From Solanum dulcamara (lineage: Eukaryota > Streptophyta > Magnoliopsida > Solanales > Solanaceae): a DNA stretch of 64,000 bases. The DNA is taken from assembly GCF_947179165.1 (NCBI RefSeq), contig NC_077242.1:37705097-37769096 (forward strand). Reading direction: 5' to 3'. Of the stretch, positions 11,701 through 22,838 are shown one piece after another; position 1 is the stretch's first letter, and the number at the start of each line of letters is the position of its first letter. The position numbers and the translations under genes are program-made. A model generated the notes under the pieces. That model saw only the letters and a list, made by a program, of their open reading frames with translations, searched no databases and had not been told where the DNA came from.

Positions 11701-11983
11701 GCAAATATGATGAAGAGACACCCTCATATCTTTCATTCTGCTCAATCCTAAGGTACTAAGTTATTCAAGTTCAAATGTTTAAGAGTCCTATGTTTCAGTT
11801 TTCCTAATGTCTTCATATTCATGCATGTTCATGAAGTTGGGTTTTAAAGTCATATTTTATGCTTAGTTTAAAGATCTCATGTTCTATGCACTTCAAAGTG
11901 TCATTGTAATCATGTTGGGTTGCTAGTCCTCATTTTGTGTCCTTTACATGCTAGATTAATCTCATTTGAGGACACATGTTCCC

Positions 11984-11996
11984 AATGGGGAGATAT
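11984..11996 (+). promoter_or_regulatory. E1 polypurine tract
   Basis: AATGGGGAGATAT directly precedes the TG of the 3' LTR at 11997, the standard position for plus-strand DNA priming. Confidence 0.8.
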
Positions 11997-13990
11997 TGTA
12001 AGACCCCATAAGTTGAAAAGTCAAAACGATGGAAAATTTGAGAAAAATAGACTGAAAATCAGTATATACGATTCCACCTATGAGTCATAGAAGCTCCTAT
12101 GAGTCGTAGGAGTGACTCTAGGTTTGATGAGGAGATTGGAAATTTTGGTTAAGGGAAGAAGAGGGTATATAAGTCAAGTTACAACTCATAGAAGTCTAGA
12201 CGAGCCATAGAAATGTCTTGTTAAGAAACTTCAGTCTTGGACTTGAAGGTTTTTCAAACCCTGCAAGACGACTTGAGTCTACAACTCATTATCAAATCAA
12301 CGACTCATAAAAATGAGTCATAGAGGGAGTTTAGAAACTCAGTCTTTAGGAGCTCTTAGACCCTGCAGGATGAGTCACTTCTATGAATCGTAGAAGTGTC
12401 TATTACTCATAGAGATGAGTCATAGAGAAAGTACTGAGGGCCAGTCCTTAGGGTATTCCCAAACTCATTCCTATGACTTGTCGACCCTTCTACGAGTCGT
12501 CCTTGATACTCCTAGGGCCAGTTCTTTCTAGATTTTCTAAGGGCATTTTAGTCTTTTTCCTATATTTTATCATCAAAGTGTGGTAATTTTGGGGACTGAA
12601 TTGACCTATCTAAGGACTATAAGCTATTCAAATCCCTCGTTCTCACACTTAGACTCAAACAAAAAATTATCTCCTCTCAAGGTCCCCTAAGGGTTTCATC
12701 CTTAAGGTCTAGGGTTCTATTCAAAGTCCTTCAAGTCTCCATTCTCGAAGCTGCATTAGAACTTTATTCCCCAAGTTATGTGGGTCTCATTCATGGGTTC
12801 TTCCACCCATGGAGCCCAAGTGTTTTTCTAAACCCAATAGCTCATTTTAAATTATGGATTTTATGGGTTTTCATATTATGATTTCAAATGTATGGGTTAT
12901 TAAATATTTGAAGTTTATTTATCTATCTTAACCTATATTGATTCCTAATTCATGGAATGGTTGATTTATTAAGGTTCTATATGAAAGCATGAAAAGGGTT
13001 TTAAGGTTTTAATGAGTTACTCTACCGAATGATATTTTGATTATCTAAAGCTATGTGAATGATTATGTTCTTACTATCTAAATTATTCTGTGGGATTTGA
13101 CTTAGCATTGAATGAGGAATTGAGGTGGGATTTGATAAAGGAGTCCTAGTAGCAACCCCTTGTCTCATTAACTATGTTCCAACATAGGAGCCCTTGTAGG
13201 ATTAGGCTAGTGGATCCCTAAATAGACCTTAAAGTTAAAGTTAAAGAAATGAATAAAGTTGAAAGAGTTCTACCTGGCAAGTAGTCTCCTCGTGCCAATA
13301 TAGGGGATTATGTTGGATTCTATGTACTAGCTCGCATGGTCTTAAATGTCAGTTGTTGTCATCTCCCACAAATGAACGTTTCAATGTTATTTACTTTATT
13401 GATCATCCATGCACTACAATATGTTCCATACTATATTAATGTTCTAATGTTTCTTTAATGTTATTGCATGCCTACATACTTAGAATATTCAAAATAATAA
13501 CGCATACTTTTTTGCCTACATGATATCACCATGTGGGGATCGGCGTTGCTCCACATTCAACTCTACATGGATAGTTGATTCGTTGAAGGCTACATTATTG
13601 GTGAGTTCCCATGTTTCGGGAACAACATTCCATTTCCTTCTCTAGCTTATGATTTGTAAAGACTTTTGAATACTTTCCATGGTTCTTGTTTCTATTTTAA
13701 TTGTGGGTGAGCTAGGGACATGTCTTAGCCCTCAACAAGTCTTTAGTAGAGGAAGGCTAGCGTAATAGCTAAAGGAAAAGGCTGCTTGGACATGAAATGT
13801 ATTACGTCTTAAGTTTGGTATTGACTATTGTTTTATGATGTTTCCCTTAGTCCCGTTTCCCTTTATTTCTACTTGTTATTGAATATCATTACCTATGAAA
13901 ATCTAAATGAATGCTAAGAGGTTTGGGTGAGGTACCTCCTAGTGTCTCTTCCGCCGTGTCGCGTCTAGGCCCTAGGATTGGGTCGTGAAA
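11997..13990 (+). repeat. E1 3' LTR
   Basis: It starts TGTAAGACCCCATAAGTTG and ends GGTCGTGAAA (the 5' LTR has GTGACA). It is homologous to 2739-4854 but lacks 302 bp present there; the deletion lies between two AAGGT words. It keeps a segment around 13550-13630 missing from the 5' LTR. The inverted-word array (about 12070-12500) is present but more eroded. Confidence 0.9.
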
Positions 13991-14511
13991 TAACTCAAAA
14001 CACTCTTTCCCCCATGGATAACTCATAAAAAAATCTAATTCATTCGCCATCTTGTTGTGGTTTGAATCCACAATCTTCGACGTATCATGGGCAAGAAGCA
14101 TCACATGGACAAAACAAACTAAAGAGCACTTCAACTTCTACTGTTTTTTCAGTCTAGTACCCTTGATCAAACTCAACAACTTTGCAGTAGTGATGTTCTT
14201 ATTCTTGGTCAACTTGAGATGAAAATTTTGTTCTTTTTGAAGGACTTTGTTCATTTTTGATGCACGGGGGTAGGGTGCGAAATTCTGCCCTGTAATCAAT
14301 GCAAATTCTCTTAAGCCAAAACATGCAGGCTTATCACTCACACATAATCAAATTTCATACAATTATTTTGTCATTCTTATCACGTCGGAACAACATATAA
14401 TGGACCATCTGTCTATTGAACTTGAAATAATCTAGAATATGCCTCAAGTGGCCCAAAAAGTACCCTTTAAGTCATGTTAAAGTTTTTTATCAACTAGAAC
14501 TTTTCTAATAT
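13991..14511 (-). pseudogene. DUF1985 gene, central piece (segment 2)
   Basis: The minus strand encodes the diagnostic part of a DUF1985 domain: YFLGHLRHILDYFKFNRQMV near 14450 (Phe/Leu-rich lead-in), DKPACFGLREFALITG around 14280-14335, then VHVMLLAHDTSKIV and NELDFFMSYPWGKECFEL before the break at 13991. A TAG at 14138-14140 and a frame change with stops near 14340-14380 disable it. DUF1985 proteins in plants are commonly encoded by Mutator-like transposons, often with a Ulp1-type peptidase. The gene is flanked here by E1 on the left and E2 on the right, both inserted into it. Confidence 0.8.
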
Positions 14512-15289
14512 TATCATCGCCCGAATTCGGGCCATTGTGGAGCCTACTATAACCCCTAAGTAGGAAAGCCAAACCAAAATCCAAAATTTGTGAAAGCCAA
14601 AAATTTAATTAATAAATAAGTAATAACATGAATGAACGAAAGAAGGAATAATGTAACAATGGAAATTGAACCATGATATAAATATACAAATATGATACAA
14701 AATATACAAGGCCCAAAAGTGACCAAAATGACAAACTGATGCTAGACCAATCCCTGGACCCGGTGTCACCAATACAGGAGCTATTAAGTACAAAAGGCTA
14801 AAATAATTATATACAATATAGAACTGACAGTCCAAAATACAAAATACAAGCCAGTGCAAAAGAAGGAAGGCAACAAGTCTCTAAATGCCGGGAGCTCACC
14901 ACTATCCGAATCTATCACAACTATGAATGATCAAGAACGCGGTGGGGTGGCTCGAATTGGGGGCTTCATCAAAAGGATGCAGAAATGCACTATGAGTACC
15001 AAAATATGGGGTACCCAGTAGTCTTTGTAGGCCGGCCAAGCTTAGAAGGAACAACTATACAATAATCAACACTGTGACACTAATAACAATGAAAGGAATC
15101 CAAACTTCAACTACGAGAGAAAAGGGGTGCGGGGAAAACATATAGAAGCCAAATCGACTCAACAACAATAGGTAAGCACAATACTTACCATAACTCACAA
15201 TATACTAAAAGAGTGTGTGTGTATATATATAACATAGTAATGATATAATAATAATCTTAAAGAAAAATATCATGGAACACCCGAAATAA

Positions 15290-15445
15290 CCCTCGAGCTC
15301 ATCAATATCAAGGTAATAACCCAAAATATATCCACAGGCCGCCCTAAATTACACCTCGAGCTCATCATAAGCAAAAGTAGCGACATATCCCAAAATAAAT
15401 TAAAATGGGGGCCGCCCGATATGATCTTCGAGCTTATCATTAGCA
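15290..15445. repeat. Triplicated CTCGAGCTCATC cassette in E2 LTR
   Basis: Three units with CCTCGAGCTCATC or CTTCGAGCTTATC start near 15291, 15354 and 15426, each followed by a related CCAAAAT / GGCCGCCC segment. The same three occur in the other LTR around 25110-25270, so the triplication predates E2 insertion. Confidence 0.75.
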
Positions 15446-16524
15446 AGATGGAACAATTTCACATTATTAAAGTCTTCCCATTAATCAAAATCCCAGTTTT
15501 TTAATTAATTAATTCATTTCAAAAGAAATTTCCAATTTTAACCAATGGTTGAACAACCAAGGAAAATAGCACATCAAATGGTCATCCATCACTCAGAATC
15601 GGGAGATCCCCTCCAAGGGTGTCAAATTACTAACCTGGAACTCCAGCATACCAAAGTATAGCCTCGGGCCCAACATTTCAATAAGATGAAGCAAGTAACA
15701 AGGATAAAAATCTGAATAGAAATACACCAAGATAAAAACGTAACCAACCAAAACAAATATGCACCATCCTAAGTTTCATATCACCTAAGAGCCAATTCTA
15801 AGGATACTAAGTTACAAAACAACAAGAAATCAACTAAAACTAAGGCTTCAATGGCTAATAGTTGTACTAACTAACAAACGATGGACATCGACCTCCTAGC
15901 ATGATCAAAAAGGCTAACAACACCTAAATTCCAACCTAAGAATATGATACTTCTCATAATACATTTATTCTAACCGAGCCAAGTCTAAAAGAGAGAGACC
16001 GTAACCTACCTCAGGGTCAAAACAACACTAGAACCGCTATATCAGAGCTTTTCCTTCCAGGTAGCCTTTGAACGATGCCCCTCTAAAAATTATTGAAGAA
16101 CACATCAAAACAAGACCAACAATATCCAGATTAACACAATTAATAACGTTATAAAAATCAAGCTAAAATTCAACATTGGGACCCACACATGAAATTAAAA
16201 AACTATCTTTGCCACACGGTCCTAAATAGATCAAGGAACTTGTGCTTTGAATATAGGCACAATCTGAGCACTGAAAAGGCCAAAATTAGTCCCACGAAGG
16301 TTAGGCTTAAAGAGGTCAAAATGGAGGAGTTAAGTGAGATGGAGCAAGACTTACAAGATTTTTAGCAGGATAAATGGTTCCAAAAATGTCCCCTCAAGAA
16401 TTTCATACGCAATGCAATAAGAATTACCAAAATTGATCAAGAAATACTTTCAAAATCGAGTTTTCTATAAGTTGGAAATAGTGTTCAAAACTTGCTTAAA
16501 ATCTCACTGGTACCACGCATTTTA

Positions 16525-16800
16525 GCCTTCGCAAATGCGAAGGCTAGATTCGCGAGCGCCGAGGTCACTCAACTTACCCTTTGAGAATGCAGAGGCTAGC
16601 CCGCGATTGCAAAGCACGGGCCTAGTGAACTTCGCGAATGCAGAGCTCCTCACGAGAATGCGAAGAACAGGCCCATTACTCTCTACAATCGCGGAGGTCC
16701 TCCCATAAATGCGGAGCATAACCTGCCAGACCTTGATTAATGTGACTAAGGGCCCGCAATCATGGAGAAGGAATTTTATCCGCACTAGTAGTTGAACATC
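16525..16800. repeat. Inverted-word array in E2 3' LTR
   Basis: GCCTTCGCA (16525-16533) and TGCGAAGGC (16536-16544) form a perfect 9-bp-arm palindrome with a 2-base centre. Further GCGAATGCGGAG / CTTCGCGAATGC-like words follow to about 16800. In the 5' LTR (about 26360) the right arm has decayed. Confidence 0.8.
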
Positions 16801-17499
16801 AACAACTTCTACAACATGGAGAAGTCCCCATCGGGGGCTCAAAATTCATTCCAAATCCCATTGCCATAAATAAACCATGCTACCCCATTGGAAATGACAT
16901 TTCGAACTCAACGGAAGTCATCTCATTAAAATGTTAAACAAAGTCAACACTCTTCAAAGAAAACACATAAGATGTCCAAAGGGCCAAAACACATTTTGAG
17001 CATCTTGAGAACTGAACCCAAAGTTGTTCTAGACCAAACTCGACATTGCGAAGCTAACTATACTAACAAATATTTTAGTGGAGTGTATTTACCTATAATG
17101 TTGATCTAGGTTAAACTTGACCAAAACATAAAGCTAAAAGCCAAAATCACACGAACTCAAAATGAAAGTTCCAAAACCCAAGCCAACATTTGCTCTAGAT
17201 CAAAATAGACCCTCTAGAACTGATGGAACCATCAGAATTTTCATTTGAAGACCGAATCTCCGGATGTTGACTAAAGTCAATCTTTTTCACTTTAAGCCTT
17301 TAGAAAGAGAGAAAATCGCACCAATATCACCCAACCACCTCAACAAACATGCCACCCATCCCCACAACACACAAGGGCTAAAATGAAGCTAGAAAGAGGG
17401 GTAAAATGATAAAATCATGCAAAAGCACAAAAATGACCGGAATCCACTACTAAAAGGATTTTGGTCCTCAAAAGTCAAAGGAAGGGAAGATACCTGAAG

Positions 17500-18820
17500 G
17501 CTGAAAAAGTAAGGATATCAAATCTGCATGTCCCACTCGGTCTCCCAAGTTGCCTCCTTGACCGGGCGGTGTCTCAATTGGACCTTCACTAATAGAATCT
17601 CCTTAGACCTCAACTTCTTAACCTGTTTGTCTAAAATAGCCACAAGCTCCTCCTCAAAATCCATGGACTCATCAAGCTGAACCAAATCCCATTGAAGAAT
17701 ATGACACTCATCCTGAACATACTACTATAGCATCAAAACATAAAATATAGGGTGAACACTTGAAAGAGTTGGGGGTAAGGCTAACATATATGCTACCTCT
17801 CCTACCCACCTCAGGATCTCAAAAGGGGCGATAAAACTGAGGCTAATCTTACCCCTCCTTCTGAATCTCTTCACACCCTTTATGGGCGATACCCACATAA
17901 ATACTCGATCACCAACAATAAAATCCCAAGGCTGAACCCTCTGATCAACATAGTTATTCTTCCTACTTTGGGCAGTACGAAGTCTCTCCTAAATCAAGCA
18001 AACTCTATACATCGAATCACACAGTAAATTGGTACTCTAATACCTAACCTTAAAAACATCAAACTAGCCCACTGGAGATCGACATCTCCTACCATATAAT
18101 TCCTTAAAATGTGATATATGGATGCTCAAAGATTAATCTGATTAACCCCTAAAATCAATAGTATAGGCTCGAAGCATGTACTCCAAAACTTGAATAGTCC
18201 TTTTCGACTAGCTATTTGTCTTGGGTTAAATGTTTTACTGAGTTCAACTCGGGTGCCCAACTCTCTCTAAATAGACTACCAGTAGTGTAAAGTGAACTGA
18301 GTACTATAGTTTGAAATGATAGATACAGGCACCCCATGCACTTGGACTACCTCTCGTTTGTAGATTTGAGCTAACCTCTTTGAACGGTAGGCAATCTGAA
18401 TTAGCAAAAAGTGAGCAGACTTGGTCAATCGATCTATGGTGACCCAAATAGAATCAAAACCCTAGAAGGTACACGGTAGTCCCATCATAAAGTCCATAGC
18501 TATCTTCTCCCATTTCCACTCTAGAATGGGTAGTCGCTGGGTCAAACCACCTTCCTTCTGATGCTCAAACTTCACCTATTGACAGTTTAAGTACCTAGCC
18601 ACAAAGGGTGAAATATGTCTCTTTATCCCACACCACCAATAATGTTGTCGAAGGTTACTATACATATTTGCCACAAGGATGAATGGAATAATTAGAAAAA
18701 TGGGCCTCCTCAAGGATTGAACATAGATACGACCCTTGATCCTCAGAATGCCCTTTGGATCTAAGGTCTCCTTCCTAGCCTCTTCCTTGAGCACCCTATC
18801 AGGAATCACCCTCAACTGTG
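17500..18820 (-). pseudogene. E2 integrase, broken
   Basis: The minus strand shows the HHCC finger end WWCGIKRHISPFVARYLNCQ near 18580-18640 and the core MDFMMGLP with SIWVTIDRLTKSAHFL (first Asp, about 18400-18460). The second catalytic site reads SIISNYSTQFT near 18300-18330, an Asn in place of Asp. The tail PVKEATWETEWDMQ (about 17530-17570) is the end of the C-terminal chromo-like region. Stops occur throughout. It lies between RNase H on its right and the 3' LTR on its left, as expected for a gypsy element. Confidence 0.85.
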
Positions 18821-18989
18821 GGTCATCAAACTTTTGTGCCCAAATCTACTCAAACAAGGAGGACCAACCTCTTCACAAGCAAGTACCCTATCCATCTCAG
18901 AATTATCAAGTCATACCATTTGATTCGCTAATATCTAAATGTCGAAGCTAAAGGCCACTCCTCAACTGATAAAAATGCCAAACTCCCCA

Positions 18990-20315
18990 TACTCAGCACC
19001 TTCCCGCTCAAGATATTTGCTACTACATTTGCCTTTTTGGAGTGATAGAAAATAGTAACATTATAGTCCTTCAGTAACTCCAACCACCTACGCTATCTCA
19101 AATTAAGGTTCTTATAACTAAAAATATACTAAAGACTATGATGGTCAGTGTATATATCACAATGGATTCCATATAAGTAATTTCTCTAAATCTTCAATGC
19201 GAAGACTACCGCCGCTAACTCTAGGTTATGGGTGGGGTAGTTTCGCTGATAGACCTTCAGCTGCCTGGAATCATATGTAATGACTCTACCCTACTGCATC
19301 AGAACGCAACCTAATCTAACATCAAAAGAATCACAATAGACTATAAACCCCTGTCTCTTAACATGAAGAGTAAGGATAAGAGCTTAAGTCAACAAGGCCT
19401 TGAGCTTCAAAAAGCTCACCTCACACTCACCAGTCCACTAGAAAGGGAAATTCTTCTGAGTCAATCTAGTTAAAAAAATGCAATAAAAGAGAACCTATCC
19501 ACAAACCATATGTAATATCCTACCAACTAGATGAAGATGCTAACCTTAGTAGGAGAAGTGGGCCTAGCCCAATCACGAGCTACTTCTATCTTTGTTGGGT
19601 CCACTATAATCCCATCCTTGGACAATACGTGCCCCGCAGAGACTTGAGCTAGAATTCATACTTAGTTAATTTGGCATACAACCGCTGATCAGACAAGGTC
19701 TGAAGTACTACCCTCAAGTGCTGCTCATACTGTTCTCTAGTCCAGGAGTATAGTAGGATATCATCAATGAATACTATAACAAAGAAGTCAAGGTATTGTC
19801 TGAATACATGGTTTATCAAATCCATTAATGCTACAGGGGCATTTGTATACCCAAAATACATGACTAGGATATCATAATGGTCGTATTGAGTCCTAAAAGC
19901 AGTCTTAGGGATGTCTTCTACCCTAATCCTCAACTGGTGATACCCTAATCTCAAATCTATCTTTGAGAAAAATGCTTCACTTTGGAGCTGGTTAAGTAAA
20001 TAATCAATACGCGGCATCGATGCCTATTCTTAATGGTCACCTTGTTCAACTGCCTATATTCAATACCTATATACATGTACCATCTTTGTTCTTCACAAAT
20101 AGAATAGGGGTACCCTAGGGAGATATATTGGGCATGATAAACCCCTTACTCAAGATGTCTTGGAGTTATACCTTAAGCTCTCTCAAATTAGCCGGGGCCA
20201 TCCAATATGGTGGAATAGAGACAAGATGCATACCTGGATCAACATCAATGCTGAAATCAATATCACTCTTAGGAGGAAGACCAGGTAAATTAGTGGGACA
20301 TACATTCAAAAACTC
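18990..20315 (-). pseudogene. E2 reverse transcriptase and RNase H, broken
   Basis: The minus strand gives SIPPYWMAPANLREL near 20200, ISP.GTPILFVKNKDG near 20110, then an open stretch 20017-19649 with [36 protein letters not shown], and the catalytic motif [12 protein letters not shown] (about 19760-19790), which is intact. RNase H follows: VYCDSFDVRLGCVLMQ (Asp, about 19310), [13 protein letters not shown] (Glu, about 19210), IYTDHHSL (Asp, about 19145), and HSKKANVVANILS (about 19035), where the last Asp is Asn. Stops separate the blocks. This is the best-preserved reverse transcriptase active site in the window along with that of E4. Confidence 0.88.
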
Positions 20316-20800
20316 TTAAACCATCGAAATAGAATCAACAGAGCGCATATCAGCATTAGTATAATGGACATAAGCAAGATAGGATAGACACACTTTCCTT
20401 ATAAATTGCTGAGTCTTGAGGAAAGAGATTACCTCACTTAACATATGGCTAGTTGTACCTATCCACATGATCAGAGGAATACAAGGAATACATAAGATAA
20501 TAGTCTTGGATAAATAGTCCAAAGCGGCATTTTGAGGAGATAACCAATCTATGCCTAGAATCAAGTCAAAATCCACTATATCTAGCACGATCAAGTCGGT
20601 CCTAGTATCATACCCTAAGATGGTTATCACATATGATCAATACACTATATCCACTATTAAAGAACCACCTATGGTAGTTGCTACACACATAGACACAAGC
20701 AACGAATCACACAAAATATCCAACTGAGTAGCATTATAAGCAGACATATATGAATACATAGACCCCAAATCAAATAAACCATAGGCAGGCTAATAAGAAA
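20316..20800 (-). pseudogene. E2 aspartic protease region
   Basis: The minus strand reads LFDLGSMYSYMSAYNA near 20730-20780 (the D-x-G-S active site of this family), then TIGGSLIVDIV, and in the open frame 20630-20316 LIVLDIVDFDLILGIDWLSPQNAALDY, the conserved LILGMDWL-type motif. A stop near 20636 splits the domain. It lies between gag (right) and reverse transcriptase (left). Confidence 0.82.
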
Positions 20801-20989
20801 CAAATATCATACCTTTGATAATGGCATCCGATGCCTCTGCCTCATCCTACCCAGAAATGCATACATATGAGCACGTCCACCTCTATCACTTGTTCGACCT
20901 GCCTGGAAACCACCATTAGTACACTAGGAATGATCTCTACCTCATTGTTTACCCTCTTTAGTCAATTGAACTGGGGCCTTGGGGGTTTG

Positions 20990-22358
20990 AACCTTCTAAC
21001 CCTATGGACCTTACTAACCTTGTAGTATATGATGGTTGATCTTGGGAGAATCTTTGGAAAAGTGGCCTATCACACCACACTCATAACACTACCCACTGAA
21101 TAAACCCTTTTGAGATATCCCAGATGAAGCTGAATGTCCACTACAGCCTTAATACCTAGAAGGTTGACCCTGAGAAGGATGACCCAAAGTCTGGTTATCC
21201 TGACCACTAGTACCCACTAACCCACCATTGATAATCTGTAAAGCTTCCTGAACTAGTCTACTAGGTGGAAACTACTATGGATAATCCCTGCCAATAGAAC
21301 CTCGACCGTGTGTCTGATGTCCACTGAATCTACCTTGATGGTGAGGTCTCTTGTTGCTTCTCCTATATGTCGCACAAAGTATAGTGTCAATAGTATGAGC
21401 ATGATTCACTATCTATAATAAAGAACAGCCAGATGCAACCATCTGCTCTATGGTCAACCTCATGGGAATAGACAACCCTCTAACAAAATTGTGCACCCGC
21501 TCCTTCTCAGTCAATATAATCATGGAAACATGCCTGGATAAATTATTGAATTGAGTCTTATACTCTGTAACCAACATCAATCCCTGTAGTAGTGCTATGA
21601 AATCCACCCTCAGCCTCTCCCTTAAACTACGGGGCATATACTTCTCAAAAAAGGGCTTAGAGAATTGGATCCATGTCATTGGCAGTGATCTTGCTTGTCT
21701 GAAACTAAGGTAGGACCTCCACCACTACTTTTCTTGTCTATCTATCTAGAAAGAAGTGCAATCAACATTATGCAACTCAACCAACCTGAGGTTATACAAC
21801 CTTTTCTGGCACCTGACTAGAAACTCCTGGGCATCCTTGCTTGCAGCACCTGAGAACCTGGGAGGACCCAATGTAATAAATCTCCCCAAAATCTTCTACT
21901 CCTCTGCAGTCATGATTGGCCTAGCTACCATGTATTCAACGACTATCTGAATCGGCTGAACCACCAGAAGGGGAGCTGTGGTAATAGACTGTAGTACTGG
22001 AGTCTGATCATACTTCTTCACTGCCTGGGATAAAGTCTGTGCCTCCTCTCAAACTAGGGGTCCAGCTAAAGTGATACGCAGGGTCCCTGCTCGGGACATA
22101 CCCTTTATAAATCTAAGGATCCAATATAAAGTATCTTGCAAAACTAGTATGGCCATAAATTCGGGTGGGTGTTGGGATGGATCCACCTCTACTGGATGAT
22201 ACTCGAACTTCTCAACCTCTATATCTTACTCCGGAATTGGTGTTGTGTCCTGAGATCTTCCATGGCCTCTATTTTAACCTTGACCTCTGCTCTGAGTTGG
22301 GTCTCTACCTATAGGGATAGAGGATATCACCCACCTTTGGTAGATCTCATCCACGCAA
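20990..22358 (-). pseudogene. E2 gag, broken
   Basis: On the minus strand this follows the primer site by about 190 bases. The capsid core lies in 21679-21413: MTWIQFSKPFFEKYMPRSLR, FIALLQGLMLVTEY, FNNLSRHV, EKERVHNFVRGLSIPMR, a good match to the plant retrotransposon gag domain. The zinc knuckle near 21050-21095 reads CYECGVIGHFSKDS, with Ser at the last Cys. An upstream Pro/Gln-rich part (21700-22358) contains GPPRFSGAASKDAQEF, the usual lead-in to the core. Several stops and frame changes are present. Confidence 0.85.
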
Positions 22359-22550
22359 TATAAGAAAGAGTAAAACAAACATGATATAGAGATTTCTACC
22401 ATCAATATCCTACAATCATAAACAAAAATAGTGACTTTATTCCTAATAATGACCTATAACCTCCCAAAGATTGGACACGGATGTCATCGTACAGATCCGC
22501 GGGACTATACTAGGCACTTGCTCCTGTACTGGTGGCACCAGTAAATCTAA

Positions 22551-22562
22551 GCTCTAATACCA
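22551..22562 (-). promoter_or_regulatory. E2 primer binding site
   Basis: The minus strand reads TGGTATTAGAGC next to the LTR end (GGATCATGAAAAA). It is one mismatch from the initiator-Met tRNA complement. Confidence 0.8.
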
Positions 22563-22838
22563 TTTTTCATGATCCAAATCCAGGCCATAATGGCGTCTAC
22601 TATAACCCCCGAGTAGGAAAGCTAAACCAAAACCCAAAGTTTGTGAAAGCCAAAGATTTAATTAATAAATATGTAATAATATAAATAAATGAAAGCAGGA
22701 ATAATGTAACAATGGAAATCGAGCAGTGACATAGATATGCAAATATGATATAAATTATACAAGGCCAAAGAGTGACCAAAATGACAAATTAATGCTACAC
22801 CAACCCCCACCCCTGGTGTCACCTATATGGGGAGCTAC

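Larger units (their letters stand above)
2739..13990 (+). mobile_element. E1: Ty3/gypsy element (Tekay/Del-like), decayed
   Basis: This is a complete but dead LTR element on the plus strand: LTR 2739-4854, primer site, gag, protease, reverse transcriptase, RNase H, integrase, polypurine tract and LTR 11997-13990. The flanking repeats TAAAT and TAACT differ by one base and suggest a 5-bp target duplication. It landed in the DUF1985 gene. Its pol is split after RNase H by solo LTR S1 (8016-10097). Every domain carries stops or frameshifts. The domain order (integrase after RNase H) and the long integrase C-terminus fit Ty3/gypsy; assignment to the Tekay/Del clade is an inference from that C-terminus and the 2-kb LTRs. 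Confidence 0.9.
14512..17446 (-). repeat. E2 3' LTR (about 2.9 kb)
   Basis: It is alignable over most of its length with 22564-27298 (for example TTGTGAAAGCCAAA.ATTTAATT near the left end and ATCAAGAAAT near 16440/26270). The minus-strand start at about 17446 follows a polypurine-like GGACCAAAATCCTTTTAGTAG. It contains a triplicated CTCGAGCTCATC cassette and a GC-rich inverted-word region. Short open frames within it (for example 14605-14859 and 16522-16842) are not genes. Confidence 0.85.

Noticed and set aside
14605..16842. Open frames of 84-106 codons in the E2 3' LTR
   Set aside because: LTR sequence, not preserved in the aligned E2 5' LTR, and the one at 16522-16842 is created by the GC-rich word array.
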